DNA of 37,028 nucleotides, taken from NCBI GenBank assembly GCA_031273845.1, contig JAISRC010000126.1:1-37028 (forward strand), in the 5' to 3' direction. Shown here one piece after another: positions 1 through 7,030 of this stretch. The DNA is from Desulfovibrio sp. (lineage in GTDB: Bacteria > Desulfobacterota > Desulfovibrionia > Desulfovibrionales > Desulfovibrionaceae). The translations under genes were made by a program, and so were the position numbers. Every line of letters starts with the position of its first letter. The first letter of the stretch is position 1. The notes below the pieces were generated by a model, which did not search any database, was not told where the DNA came from, and saw nothing but the letters and a program-made list of their open reading frames with translations.

Positions 1-316
1 CTGAAAGGTGTTCGCTCCGATGGATATCCGCTGTGCTTGAGCCGGAATAATTTTTCGAGATTGGGCAAATCCGCCCTTGATTCGGATACGTCTATCTTGT
101 CTGACAGAAGAAAATCAGAGAATTCAAAAAATGATTGTAGCAGAAGATAACAGAGCACCCGGCCCGGACAGGCAGGCAGGGCAGACAGGCAGGTCGTCTT
201 TTTCTCATGTTCCTTATGACAGGGAATAGTTGTAGGGCACGGCAGGAACCGTGCCCGGAGGTAAAACCGAAGAGGGAATCCCGGGTCCGGAATGGCGTCT
301 GCGCCGCTGTTGACAA
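1..316. other. Unassigned window edge, no convincing gene
   Basis: No recognisable gene is seen here. The forward frame starting at base 1 is open for about 49 codons and then stops near 150, so it could be the 3' end of a gene that begins outside the window, but its translation resembles nothing I know. A short purine-rich stretch near 160-195 repeats CAGG/CAGA units. An 8-bp hairpin (arms GGGCACGG 235-242 and CCGTGCCC 249-256) lacks a T-tract. The missing 5' part of the dehydrogenase gene found at 575 is not here. Confidence 0.4.
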
Positions 317-575
317 CCTAAGCTCCGGAGATTTATAGCGTGGTTGGTGCTTCCACCACGAAGCAAGACATGGCTTTCATTTCAAGACATTTATTTTACA
401 CTAATAAATACTCTATCCTTCGGATCGTCCGGGCTCCTCTCTTAGGGGTTACTTATAGTATCCACGCTATAATTATAGCGTGTTTCTGCCTCTTGCCAAG
501 GGCAAATTATTTTGGATCACTCTTGTTTTACAGACTTTCTTACTCTTCCACGCTATAATTTCACCGGAGCTTAGG
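317..575. mobile_element. MITE-like element with nested inverted repeats
   Basis: The ends form a perfect 12-bp inverted repeat, CCTAAGCTCCGG (317-328) and CCGGAGCTTAGG (564-575). An inner 11-bp inverted repeat follows, TTATAGCGTGG (333-343) and CCACGCTATAA (548-558). The same inner sequence recurs in the middle as the perfect 20-bp palindrome CACGCTATAATTATAGCGTG (463-482), so the interior reads as two modules placed end to end (333-472 and 473-558). The stretch is more AT-rich than its surroundings and codes for no recognisable transposase, so it would be non-autonomous. No clean target duplication is visible. Its right end touches the first remaining codon of the broken dehydrogenase gene. 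Confidence 0.6.
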
Positions 576-793
576 ATATCGACAACGCCGTCAAGGGCGC
601 GCTCGGCCACACCATGGGGCCGATGGAAACCCTGGACATGACCGGCATCGACCTTGAATACAATGTGTACATGGAAAAATACCGCAATTCCGGCGACAAG
701 GCCGATCTTCCCGCGGCCTGCATCACCGAGCGGTTCGCCAAGGCCGAATACGGCAGAAAGTCCGGCAAGGGTTTTTACGATTACCGGAAATAG
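575..793 (+). pseudogene. 3-hydroxyacyl-CoA dehydrogenase, C-terminal remnant
   Basis: This frame encodes the last 72 residues of a 3-hydroxyacyl/3-hydroxybutyryl-CoA dehydrogenase. It begins DIDNAVKGALGHTMGPME, the substrate-side helix of the family's C-terminal domain, and ends with the family's typical RKSGKGFYDY segment. Full-length enzymes are about 280-300 residues. The Rossmann NAD-binding domain and catalytic histidine are absent, and the sequence before 575 is the right end of a MITE-like element. No start codon or ribosome binding site serves the remnant. It lies about 120 bases before a thiolase on the same strand, the usual neighbour in beta-oxidation or butyrate clusters, so it is probably what is left of an operon partner. 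Confidence 0.8.
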
Positions 794-806
794 GCTTGTG
801 CATCGC

Positions 807-834
807 CTCCGGCGGCGGATATCCGCCGCCGGAG
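807..834. terminator. Strong GC hairpin between dehydrogenase remnant and thiolase
   Basis: A perfect 12-bp stem (CTCCGGCGGCGG, loop ATAT, then its complement) begins 13 bases after the stop codon of the dehydrogenase remnant. No long T-tract follows on the plus strand, only CTTTGT, so it is a weak or Rho-assisted terminator or an mRNA-stabilising hairpin. A sequence ending AAAATGCTCTAA follows near 855-866; it recurs at other intergenic sites in the window. Confidence 0.45.
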
Positions 835-914
835 CTTTGTACAATTTCATTTGCAAAATGCTCTAAACGCCGAAGAGAACGTTTCAAAATTAAATTGCTT
901 TAGGAGAACCCGAT

Positions 915-2135
915 ATGAAAAGCATGCGTGATGTCGTTATTGTGGACGGTTTGCGGACCGCTGTCGGCAAATGGCAGGGCACTCTGGCCATGGTCAATGC
1001 GGAAACCATGGCTGCCCGCCTGCTGCTTGAACTGATCGAGCGCAACAAGCTGGACCCGGACACCATTGATCTGTGCCTGATGGGCAACGTGGACAACCAT
1101 TCCAACTCTCCCAACCTCGGCCGTCTGGCTCTGCTCCAGGCCGGACTGCCGCATCATATCGCCGGCTATTCCGTGGAACACCAGTGCGGCTCCAGTCTCG
1201 CGGCCGTGAACGTGGGCTACATGCACATCGCCACCGGCAACGCGGACATCGTGTGCGCAGGCGGTGCGGAAAACATGAGCAATCTGCCGTACTGGATCGA
1301 AAATGCCCGCCAGGGCTTCCGCTTGGACGAAAAAGGTCTGAAGCTCCATTGCGAATTCATGGAAACAGCCCGCCGGGTCTGCGGTCCGGAACTGTATCCG
1401 ACGGGCATCAATATGGGGTTGACCGCCGAAAATTTGGCAGATCGGTACAGCATCAGCCGCCGGGAACAGGACGACTACGCCCTGCGCAGCCAGACGCTTG
1501 CCGCCGAGGCACAGCGGAAAGGCCGCTTCAAGGCGGAAATCATGCCGCTTGAGGTGGACGGCCGCAACGGCCCGACCCTGTTCGATACGGACGAGTACAT
1601 CAAATCCGACACCACGCTCGAATCCCTGGCCTCGTTGCGGGCGACATTCAAGAAAGACGGCACCGTGACCGCCGGAAACGCCTCGGGTATGAACGACGGA
1701 GCTTCCGCCGTATTGATGATGACCCGTGAAAAGGCCCTTGAACTCGACCTCAAAGCTGTCGCCTCCATCGGCGAGCATACCAACGTGGGCTGCGATCCGG
1801 CCGTCATGGGCATTTCTCCGGCCTATGCCATCCGCAATATCCTCAAGAAAGCGGGCACGTCCATGGACGATTACGGCCTGTTTGAAGTGAACGAGGCCTT
1901 TGCCGCCCAGACCCTGGCCGTGCTCAAGGAACTCGGCGTGACCGGGAAACGGATGGAGCGTTTCAACGTGAACGGCGGGGCTATTGCGCTCGGGCATCCT
2001 CTGGGTGCTTCCGGCACCAGGTTGGTCATCACTCTGCTTGAGGAAATGAAACTGCGCGGCGTAAAACGCGGCATAGCCGGGTTGTGTTGCGGCGGCGGGA
2101 CAGGCGTAGCCACGGAGTTCATTCTGGAAGACTGA
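915..2135 (+). CDS. Acetyl-CoA acetyltransferase (thiolase)
   Basis: This 406-residue protein is a type II thiolase that condenses two acetyl-CoA to acetoacetyl-CoA or runs the reverse thiolysis, in the cytoplasm. All three catalytic motifs are visible: the nucleophilic Cys91 in HQCGSSLAA, His361 in [15 protein letters not shown], and Cys392 in the C-terminal LCCGGGTG. Length is normal for the family (about 390-410). The ATG at 915 is preceded by AGGAG at 902-906 with an 8-base gap; ATG 924 is a less well placed alternative. The adjacent dehydrogenase remnant and the convergent PAS/sigma-54 activator suggest it once belonged to a short-chain acyl-CoA operon. Biosynthetic and degradative thiolases cannot be told apart from sequence alone, so no gene symbol is given. 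Confidence 0.93.
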   Translation: MKSMRDVVIVDGLRTAVGKWQGTLAMVNAETMAARLLLELIERNKLDPDTIDLCLMGNVDNHSNSPNLGRLALLQAGLPHHIAGYSVEHQCGSSLAAVNVGYMHIATGNADIVCAGGAENMSNLPYWIENARQGFRLDEKGLKLHCEFMETARRVCGPELYPTGINMGLTAENLADRYSISRREQDDYALRSQTLAAEAQRKGRFKAEIMPLEVDGRNGPTLFDTDEYIKSDTTLESLASLRATFKKDGTVTAGNASGMNDGASAVLMMTREKALELDLKAVASIGEHTNVGCDPAVMGISPAYAIRNILKKAGTSMDDYGLFEVNEAFAAQTLAVLKELGVTGKRMERFNVNGGAIALGHPLGASGTRLVITLLEEMKLRGVKRGIAGLCCGGGTGVATEFILED

Positions 2136-2165
2136 GCGCATTGAATCTTCTTCCGGCTGCGAAGC

Positions 2166-2218
2166 ATCAAAAGCACTGAAGCGGACTCCGGTCACGGGGC
2201 CGCTTCAATGCTTTTGAT
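2166..2218. terminator. Bidirectional hairpin between convergent genes
   Basis: Arms 2166-2184 (ATCAAAAGCACTGAAGCGG) and 2200-2218 are complementary over 19 bases with one G-U position, around a 15-base loop. A-rich and T-rich stretches at the stem base give short T-runs in both directions. It lies in the 115-base gap between the thiolase stop and the stop of the convergent regulator, so it can serve both transcripts. Confidence 0.7.
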
Positions 2219-2250
2219 CAGCGGCGGATGTCTGGAGCTACAGGACAGCT

Positions 2251-3810
2251 TCAATAGGTGAAATCTTCACTGATTCCGTACCTCTTCACTTTTCTGAATA
2301 CTGTGGACGGGTCGATGCCGAGCGCTTCGCCGACTTTTCTCAGGTTTCTGTGCTGCACAATCGCGTCGGTGATAATGCCTTTTTCTACACCTTCCATAAT
2401 ATTCTTCAATTTTTTACCTGTGTATGTCGATCCTGCCGTTGCGTTGACAATTTTCGCGGGAAGATCCACAACGCCGATCAAGTCTCCATGGCTGGTAACA
2501 ACGGCCCGCTCGATAATGTTTTTCAGTTCGCGCACATTTCCCGGCCATGAATAATCCAGAAGGCATTGGACGGCATCCGAAGATAGGGACTTCTTCTGCT
2601 TGTATTTTCCGTTGATTTGTTCAAGGAATATTTTGATAAGCGGCACAATGTCCTCTGCACGCTCCCGCAGAGGCGGTATTTCCATTTGTACAATATTGAT
2701 GCGGTAATACAAATCCTCGCGGAATTTTCCGAGCCGGACCATTTCCTCAAGATTCCGGTTTGTGGCCGCAATGACGCGTATATCGAACCTGATGGGTTTT
2801 GTCCCGCCGAGGCGGTAGAGTACCATGTCCTGCAGGACCTGCAGCAGTTTGACTTGCAGGGTGAGCGGCATTTCGCCGATTTCGTCCAGAAACAGCGTGC
2901 CGCCGTCAGCCAGCTCGAACATGCCCGCTTTGCCTCCCTTTCCGGCTCCGGTAAAGGCTCCCTGCTCATAGCCGAAAAGCTCGGATTCCAAGAGATCCGC
3001 CGGGATGGCTCCGCAGTTGATCTTGATGAACGACTTGTCCGCGCGGACGCCGGAGGTGTGGATCAACCTGGCGATCACGTCCTTGCCGGCCCCGGATTCG
3101 CCGAGCAGCAGACAACCCGAATCCACGCCGGCCACCACGCGCACGGCCAGATCGACAATACCCTGCATGCCCGGACTGGCGGTGACGATATCTTTATACT
3201 GCGTCTGGGCCGCACGCAGGCGCAACAGTTCACTGTAATATTTTTCATTCCGGGCGTTGCTCTGTTTCAAATCATCCATGAGCTTATTCAAGGACGTGAT
3301 GTCGCGGACGGTGACCACCGCCTTGACCAGGTTGCCCTCATGGTCGAAAATGGGCCGGCCTGTATTGAGCAACTGTTTGCCGCTCTTGTGCACCTGAATG
3401 ACCGTGGCCGGCCTTCCGGTTTTCAGCACCTGCAGGCAGGCTGAATCGGAAACCGTGCCGTCGGCCACAAGCACGTCTATTTTCACCCCGATCAATTCTT
3501 CAGCCTTGAATCCGTAGATCGTGTACAGGGCCCTGTTAGCGCGCAGGCCGTATCCCTGATGGTCGGTCACATAAATGCCCTCGCTGCAGGATTCGATGAT
3601 GCTTTCCAGTTCAAGGTTCATTTCCCGGACGGAGTGGATGTTGTCCATAATCAATCCCTTGTTGTCGAGCGTCTGAAACTTGCCGATAGCCCCGCAAAGA
3701 TTGCCGTCGGGGCTGAAAATAGGTTCGCGCAGGCCCACAAGGTTCTTGCCGTGCAGGTCGATCACGCCGGCGGGCTGCGATTTGCATCCCTGTAAGCGGT
3801 AACAATGCAT
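2251..3810 (-). CDS. PAS-domain sigma-54-dependent transcriptional activator
   Basis: This 519-residue protein is an enhancer-binding activator of sigma-54 RNA polymerase. A PAS domain lies around residues 65-175. The AAA+ domain (about 205-440) has Walker A GESGAGKD (237-244), the sigma-54 contact loop GAFTGA (284-289) and Walker B TLFLDE (305-310). A Fis-type helix-turn-helix ends the protein (about 483-512). The first 50 residues read like the second half of another PAS domain ([17 protein letters not shown]), yet a stop codon lies just upstream of ATG 3810 and no good ribosome binding site precedes it. Either the 5' end has been lost or translation really starts at ATG 3648, which has AAGGGA in front. 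It faces the thiolase, and activators of this kind often control neighbouring acyl-CoA genes. Confidence 0.9.
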   Translation of the reverse strand: MHCYRLQGCKSQPAGVIDLHGKNLVGLREPIFSPDGNLCGAIGKFQTLDNKGLIMDNIHSVREMNLELESIIESCSEGIYVTDHQGYGLRANRALYTIYGFKAEELIGVKIDVLVADGTVSDSACLQVLKTGRPATVIQVHKSGKQLLNTGRPIFDHEGNLVKAVVTVRDITSLNKLMDDLKQSNARNEKYYSELLRLRAAQTQYKDIVTASPGMQGIVDLAVRVVAGVDSGCLLLGESGAGKDVIARLIHTSGVRADKSFIKINCGAIPADLLESELFGYEQGAFTGAGKGGKAGMFELADGGTLFLDEIGEMPLTLQVKLLQVLQDMVLYRLGGTKPIRFDIRVIAATNRNLEEMVRLGKFREDLYYRINIVQMEIPPLRERAEDIVPLIKIFLEQINGKYKQKKSLSSDAVQCLLDYSWPGNVRELKNIIERAVVTSHGDLIGVVDLPAKIVNATAGSTYTGKKLKNIMEGVEKGIITDAIVQHRNLRKVGEALGIDPSTVFRKVKRYGISEDFTY

Positions 3811-3855
3811 ATATCAGTAACGGCAAAATGCGCTTTCACATATGAGGCGGGCGGG

Positions 3856-4776
3856 TCAGTCGCTGCCGGGAAAGAAAAAAACGCCGGGAAAAAATTTCCA
3901 GAGCAGAGAGACGAAAAGCATGGACAAACTGACGCACAGCACCCGGCGTATAAAATGCGCTCCTGTGCGTACGGCCAGCCGCGCCCCGATCACGCTCCCC
4001 GCGATATAGGCAAGGGACAGAGGCAGGACCAGGGACCAGCGCACATGGCCGTGCAAGGCGAACATAACGGTCGCCCCGGCGGAGGCCGCAAGATTGTACA
4101 GCTTCACGGTGGCCGCCGCCTGCACCAGCCCCATGCCCAGAAAAATATGAAAGCCGAGCATGTAAAAACTCGCTGAACCGGGACCGAAAAAACCGTCGTA
4201 CAAGCCGACCAGGGAACATATCGCGCAGGCCCGCAATTTTACGGAGCGCCCGCCTGCGGCAATTTGATTTTGAAACGCCTCCTTCGGCGCTTTACGGGGA
4301 AACGAGGTTTCGCCTGTGTCTGCGGGGCGGAAGGCGACGCTTTGCGCATCCTCCGCCTGCGCATTTTCAATTTTGGAATGCTCCGCTTCCCCGCGCACCC
4401 CCCTCTCTTTCTTGGGCAGCAGGGTAATCAGGATGCCCAGAGGCAGGAGAAACACCAGAATGCGCCCTATGGTCTCGCCGGGGAAAAAAAACACCAGCTT
4501 TGAGCCGGCCAGACCGCCGATCAGCGCAAAGGGCAGTCCGAAAACGGCCAGGGACCGATTTACCAGACCGCCACGGGCGTAAGTGCCCAAGGAGGAAGCT
4601 ATGCCGGCTACGCTGGAAGCCTTGTTCGTACCCAAGGCCAATTCTGGAGGCAGATCGGCCAGCAGCAAGGCCGGGACGGTCAGCAAGCCGCCTCCGCCGC
4701 TGATCCCGTCGAGGAAACCGCCGCAACAAAAGACTGCAGCCAGACACAGAACGACAAACACTTCCGGTTCCGTCAC
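3856..4776 (-). CDS. TSUP (TauE/SafE) family anion exporter
   Basis: This 306-residue inner-membrane protein belongs to the TSUP family, whose members export sulfite, sulfoacetate and similar sulfur or organic anions. The two half-repeats carry the family signatures: GFLDGISGGGGLLTVPALL near residues 20-38 and LYDGFFGPGSASFY near 192-205. Hydrophobic segments flank both. Typical members have about 250 residues; the surplus is a hydrophilic insertion at about 129-176, between the two halves, encoded by DNA resembling the intergenic repeats nearby. The start is GTG at 4776 with GAGAAG just upstream. An unknown membrane protein lies 34 bases upstream on the same strand, so the two are probably co-transcribed. 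The substrate cannot be read from sequence; sulfite would fit a sulfate reducer. Confidence 0.88.
   Translation of the reverse strand: MTEPEVFVVLCLAAVFCCGGFLDGISGGGGLLTVPALLLADLPPELALGTNKASSVAGIASSLGTYARGGLVNRSLAVFGLPFALIGGLAGSKLVFFFPGETIGRILVFLLPLGILITLLPKKERGVRGEAEHSKIENAQAEDAQSVAFRPADTGETSFPRKAPKEAFQNQIAAGGRSVKLRACAICSLVGLYDGFFGPGSASFYMLGFHIFLGMGLVQAAATVKLYNLAASAGATVMFALHGHVRWSLVLPLSLAYIAGSVIGARLAVRTGAHFIRRVLCVSLSMLFVSLLWKFFPGVFFFPGSD
4249..4392. repeat. Intergenic-type repeat embedded in the exporter gene
   Basis: Plus-strand bases 4294-4330 closely match 6644-6679 in the intergenic repeat upstream of the FMN reductase; both contain GGTTTCGCCT and TGCGGGGCGG. Bases 4354-4385 match 6751-6782 at 26 of 32 positions around GCATTTTCA. 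The matches occur in the same order and orientation at both sites. In the exporter this DNA is translated in frame as a hydrophilic linker of about 48 residues between the two TSUP halves. Confidence 0.65.
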
Positions 4777-4810
4777 AGTTCTTCTCGCGTCTCTGCCTGC
4801 CCGGCGGCAA

Positions 4811-5689
4811 TCACAGCGTAAGACTTCGCCGTCCCGCGTCGTCGGCGCTGTCGCCGATCTGCTCGGAAAATCGGGATATCGTCCAGGCCAGACCGAGCAG
4901 GTAAAGACCGGCGAAGACGCAGAGCAACGCGCCCGTCAAATGTTCCGCCCCCATGGACATACGCATGAGCAGAGTGCTCACGGCATAGCCCGAATTCCTG
5001 AAGGTAGCCTGGAAAGACGGCATGAAATACTGCCCCGTAAGCACCAGAAGGATATCCGTAAATATAAGCACCGTGTAAAATATATGAAAAAAGGCGGTTT
5101 TTTCCCCTGTGACGGCCATTCGCCCCAGGTCGTAGGCGCCGCCCAGGATGAAGATCAGCAGGAGAAAAAGGGAAATATATTTCTTGGCGCCGATGTATCC
5201 CCTGATATTCTTGTGCCCGCGCGATATATGCAGACGCCTGAAAATGACGCGGAAGGCAAAAAGCAACAGCCCCGACACGGACGTAACGCCTATCTGCGCG
5301 AGCAGGGGCCAGTCGTTTTCCAGGGACGGGCGCATGTTGAGCAGGCTGATGTCCGTGAAAGACTCGCGCAAAAGAAGCAGGGCCATGATTTCAAGTTGCT
5401 TGCACATGGCCAGGGAAACGGAGTCCGCAACGATAAAGATCAACCCCAGGACCTCCACCACCAAAATCAGGTTGAAGGCCATGCGGATGGCGTAAAAAGG
5501 ACTGCGCGGCACTACGCCGGCGTAAGGTTCCGGCAACAGCCCGCAGACGTTCAACACAATGGCGCAGGCCGAGCATATGAAGATCACGACCAGAGCGGAA
5601 TAAATGCATCGCAATGTCGCCGGGCATTCCCAATGCCTGCGGAGGGCATCGTAGCATCGCACCGGCCAACACACCGTATATTCTGACAA
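4811..5689 (-). CDS. Multi-pass membrane protein of unknown function
   Basis: I do not recognise this 292-residue protein. Its sequence shows about seven strongly hydrophobic segments, for example near residues 28-50, 65-92, 132-148, 172-188, 200-220 and 250-270, with short charged loops, and a polar C-terminal tail. No transporter signature, haem ligand pattern or enzyme motif is evident. The apparent start is TTG at 5689, supported by AGGA six bases upstream; no upstream ATG is available. It lies 34 bases upstream of the TSUP exporter on the same strand, so it may be co-transcribed and could be an accessory to anion export, but that is only context. Confidence 0.7.
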   Translation of the reverse strand: MSEYTVCWPVRCYDALRRHWECPATLRCIYSALVVIFICSACAIVLNVCGLLPEPYAGVVPRSPFYAIRMAFNLILVVEVLGLIFIVADSVSLAMCKQLEIMALLLLRESFTDISLLNMRPSLENDWPLLAQIGVTSVSGLLLFAFRVIFRRLHISRGHKNIRGYIGAKKYISLFLLLIFILGGAYDLGRMAVTGEKTAFFHIFYTVLIFTDILLVLTGQYFMPSFQATFRNSGYAVSTLLMRMSMGAEHLTGALLCVFAGLYLLGLAWTISRFSEQIGDSADDAGRRSLTL

Positions 5690-5772
5690 ATTTTGTCCTA
5701 CCTATTGTAATCTTTTACGCTTGAAACAGTCACCCATCACGGGCAAAGCCTGTCAGCGGCTGCTCAGCGGCA

Positions 5773-5881
5773 GGGATTTGCCGGCAAATCCTTGCAGCGG
5801 GATTGGAGTAGGCGGGCTGTGCCCGCCGTAAGCGACAATTTCAAGCGTAAAATGCTCTAACGGCGAAAACGCGGTTTCGCC
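5773..5881. repeat. Two-hairpin intergenic repeat, copy A
   Basis: This copy aligns along its whole length with 6558-6664. Its core contains GGCGGGC-TGT-GCCCGCC (7-bp stem), then CGTAAGCGACAAT, CAAGCGTAAAATGCTC, and a second stem GGCGAAA/TTTCGCC. It lies between the 3' end of the FMN reductase gene and the 5' end of the unknown membrane protein gene. The rest of the gap, 5690-5772 and 5882-5944, shows no gene. Confidence 0.75.
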
Positions 5882-5944
5882 GCGCCTTCAAGGGGCGGCA
5901 TCTTCGCGTTTTCGCTTCCGGAACGATATACGGCGGCAAAAAAC

Positions 5945-6484
5945 TCAGCCGATCCAGGCCTCGAAGCGTTTCAGGAAATTCGCCAGAAACTGCCTGCTTC
6001 TCTCGTCGGCAGGTCTGCCGGCGGCGTCAAAATAGTCCGCTCCCCCCTGAATGTAAAGCTCCGGCTGCCCCATGAGCCGCATACCGAGCATGACCAGTAT
6101 GGGCTTCAACTGCGACTGGGCCACGGCCGTGCCGACGGCGCCGGGACTCATCCCGGCCAGGGCGGCGGCTTTTCCGGCCAGAACGCCTTTTCCCGTAGGC
6201 CGCGAGCACCAGTCCACGGCATTTTTCAGGACGGCCGGGATGCCGCGGTTATACTCGGGAGTGACGAAGAGCACGCCGTCCGCGGCGCGGACCTTTTCCC
6301 TCAGTTGCAGAACCGGGGCCGGGACGTCGTCCTCCAGGTCCTGATTGAACATGGGCACATCGCCCAGGGGCAGGATGTCGAAAGCCGCAAAACCGGCGCC
6401 CATATCCGCAAGGGCGGAGGCCAGTTTTCTGTTCAGTGATCCGCTACGCAGACTGCCTACTATGACCGCTATATTTCTGGACAT
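5945..6484 (-). CDS. NADPH-dependent FMN reductase family flavoprotein
   Basis: This 179-residue cytoplasmic flavodoxin-fold protein belongs to the NADPH-dependent FMN reductase family (SsuE/ChrR/YieF type), which reduces flavins, quinones or chromate. The N-terminal strand and phosphate loop GSLRSGSLNRKL (residues about 9-20) bind FMN phosphate, and PEYNRGIPAVLKNAVDW is the family's second flavin-contacting motif. The length is typical. The ATG at 6484 is chosen because GGAGGAGAA lies directly upstream; the frame stays open further upstream only into repeat DNA. It appears to be monocistronic and is flanked on both sides by copies of the same two-hairpin repeat. A quinone or stress reductase role is a guess from the family. 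Confidence 0.9.
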   Translation of the reverse strand: MSRNIAVIVGSLRSGSLNRKLASALADMGAGFAAFDILPLGDVPMFNQDLEDDVPAPVLQLREKVRAADGVLFVTPEYNRGIPAVLKNAVDWCSRPTGKGVLAGKAAALAGMSPGAVGTAVAQSQLKPILVMLGMRLMGQPELYIQGGADYFDAAGRPADERSRQFLANFLKRFEAWIG

Positions 6485-6557
6485 TATAGTTCTCCTCCGG
6501 TTGAAATGCCGGTGTTCAGGGCAGTTTGGCTTTGAAAATGCGCAAACTGCCCTGCAC

Positions 6558-6664
6558 GGGTTTGCCTGCAAATCCGTGCCGCTAAATTGGAGCAGGCGGG
6601 CTTTGCCCGCCGTAAGCGACAATCTCAGGCGTAAACTGCTCCGACGGCGAAACACGGTTTCGCC
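6558..6664. repeat. Two-hairpin intergenic repeat, copy B
   Basis: This copy contains the perfect hairpin GGCGGGC-TTT-GCCCGCC, the shared CGTAAGCGACAAT segment and a GGCGAAA/TTTCGCC stem. Similarity to the exporter insertion continues beyond it, to about 6782. It lies upstream of the FMN reductase start. No coding potential is seen in 6485-6780. Confidence 0.75.
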
Positions 6665-6782
6665 TTGCCTGCGGGGCGGGCGGCAACGGCTCTACCGGCC
6701 CCATCCGTAAGCCGGAAAGACCGGCCGGCGGCTGCGGCCCGCGCTCACGCCGCCTGAGCATTTTCATCTTTACAATGTTCCG

Positions 6783-7005
6783 GATTTTCACTTTCCCTGT
6801 TGACATAATTGTAAACCAGAGGCAGTAAGTTATCAATCATAAAACGAACCCTCAAAAAAAGTGGAGGTGACACGGACAGATAACAAGCGAAACGAAAAAT
6901 TTACGGACTAAAACCGTTGTGTTCCCTGATTTCTCACTTTTCCTATTGACATAATTGTAACCGCGCGGCATTAAGGCAACAGTCATAGAACCCCTGACCG
7001 GCCCC
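6783..7005 (+). promoter_or_regulatory. Duplicated promoter/operator block upstream of lldP
   Basis: The 15-mer TTGACATAATTGTAA occurs twice, at 6800-6814 and 6946-6960, 146 bases apart, which is close to fourteen helical turns. Each copy sits in a longer matching block: GATTTTCACTTTCCC against GATTTCTCACTTTTCC before it, and ATCATAAAACGAACCC against GTCATAGAACCCC after it. TTGACA matches a -35 box; no good -10 box stands 17 bases downstream (CAGTAA and CATTAA). The 15-mer is also a rough inverted repeat (TTGACA/TTGTAA) and could be an operator. The second copy lies about 70 bases before the lactate permease start. Confidence 0.55.
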
Positions 7006-7030
7006 AACGGCCGCAAATGACGAGGTGGAT

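Noticed and set aside
340-558. 72-codon plus-strand frame inside the first miniature element, considered as a transposase fragment
   Set aside because: It shows no catalytic or helix-turn-helix motif, and its ends coincide with the inverted repeats.
900-2195. Long minus-strand open frame (431 codons) opposite the thiolase
   Set aside because: It mirrors the thiolase gene, has no ribosome binding site, and its translation is rich in His, Gly and Arg, as expected of an antisense shadow of a GC-rich gene.
3805-3820. The sequence ATGCATATATCAGTAA here is nearly repeated at 33882-33897
   Set aside because: A 15-of-16 match between two sites is expected several times by chance in a window this size, and no further flanking similarity was seen.
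6582-6836. 84-codon minus-strand frame upstream of the FMN reductase
   Set aside because: It is made of the intergenic repeat and ends inside it. The FMN reductase has its own well-placed start at 6484.
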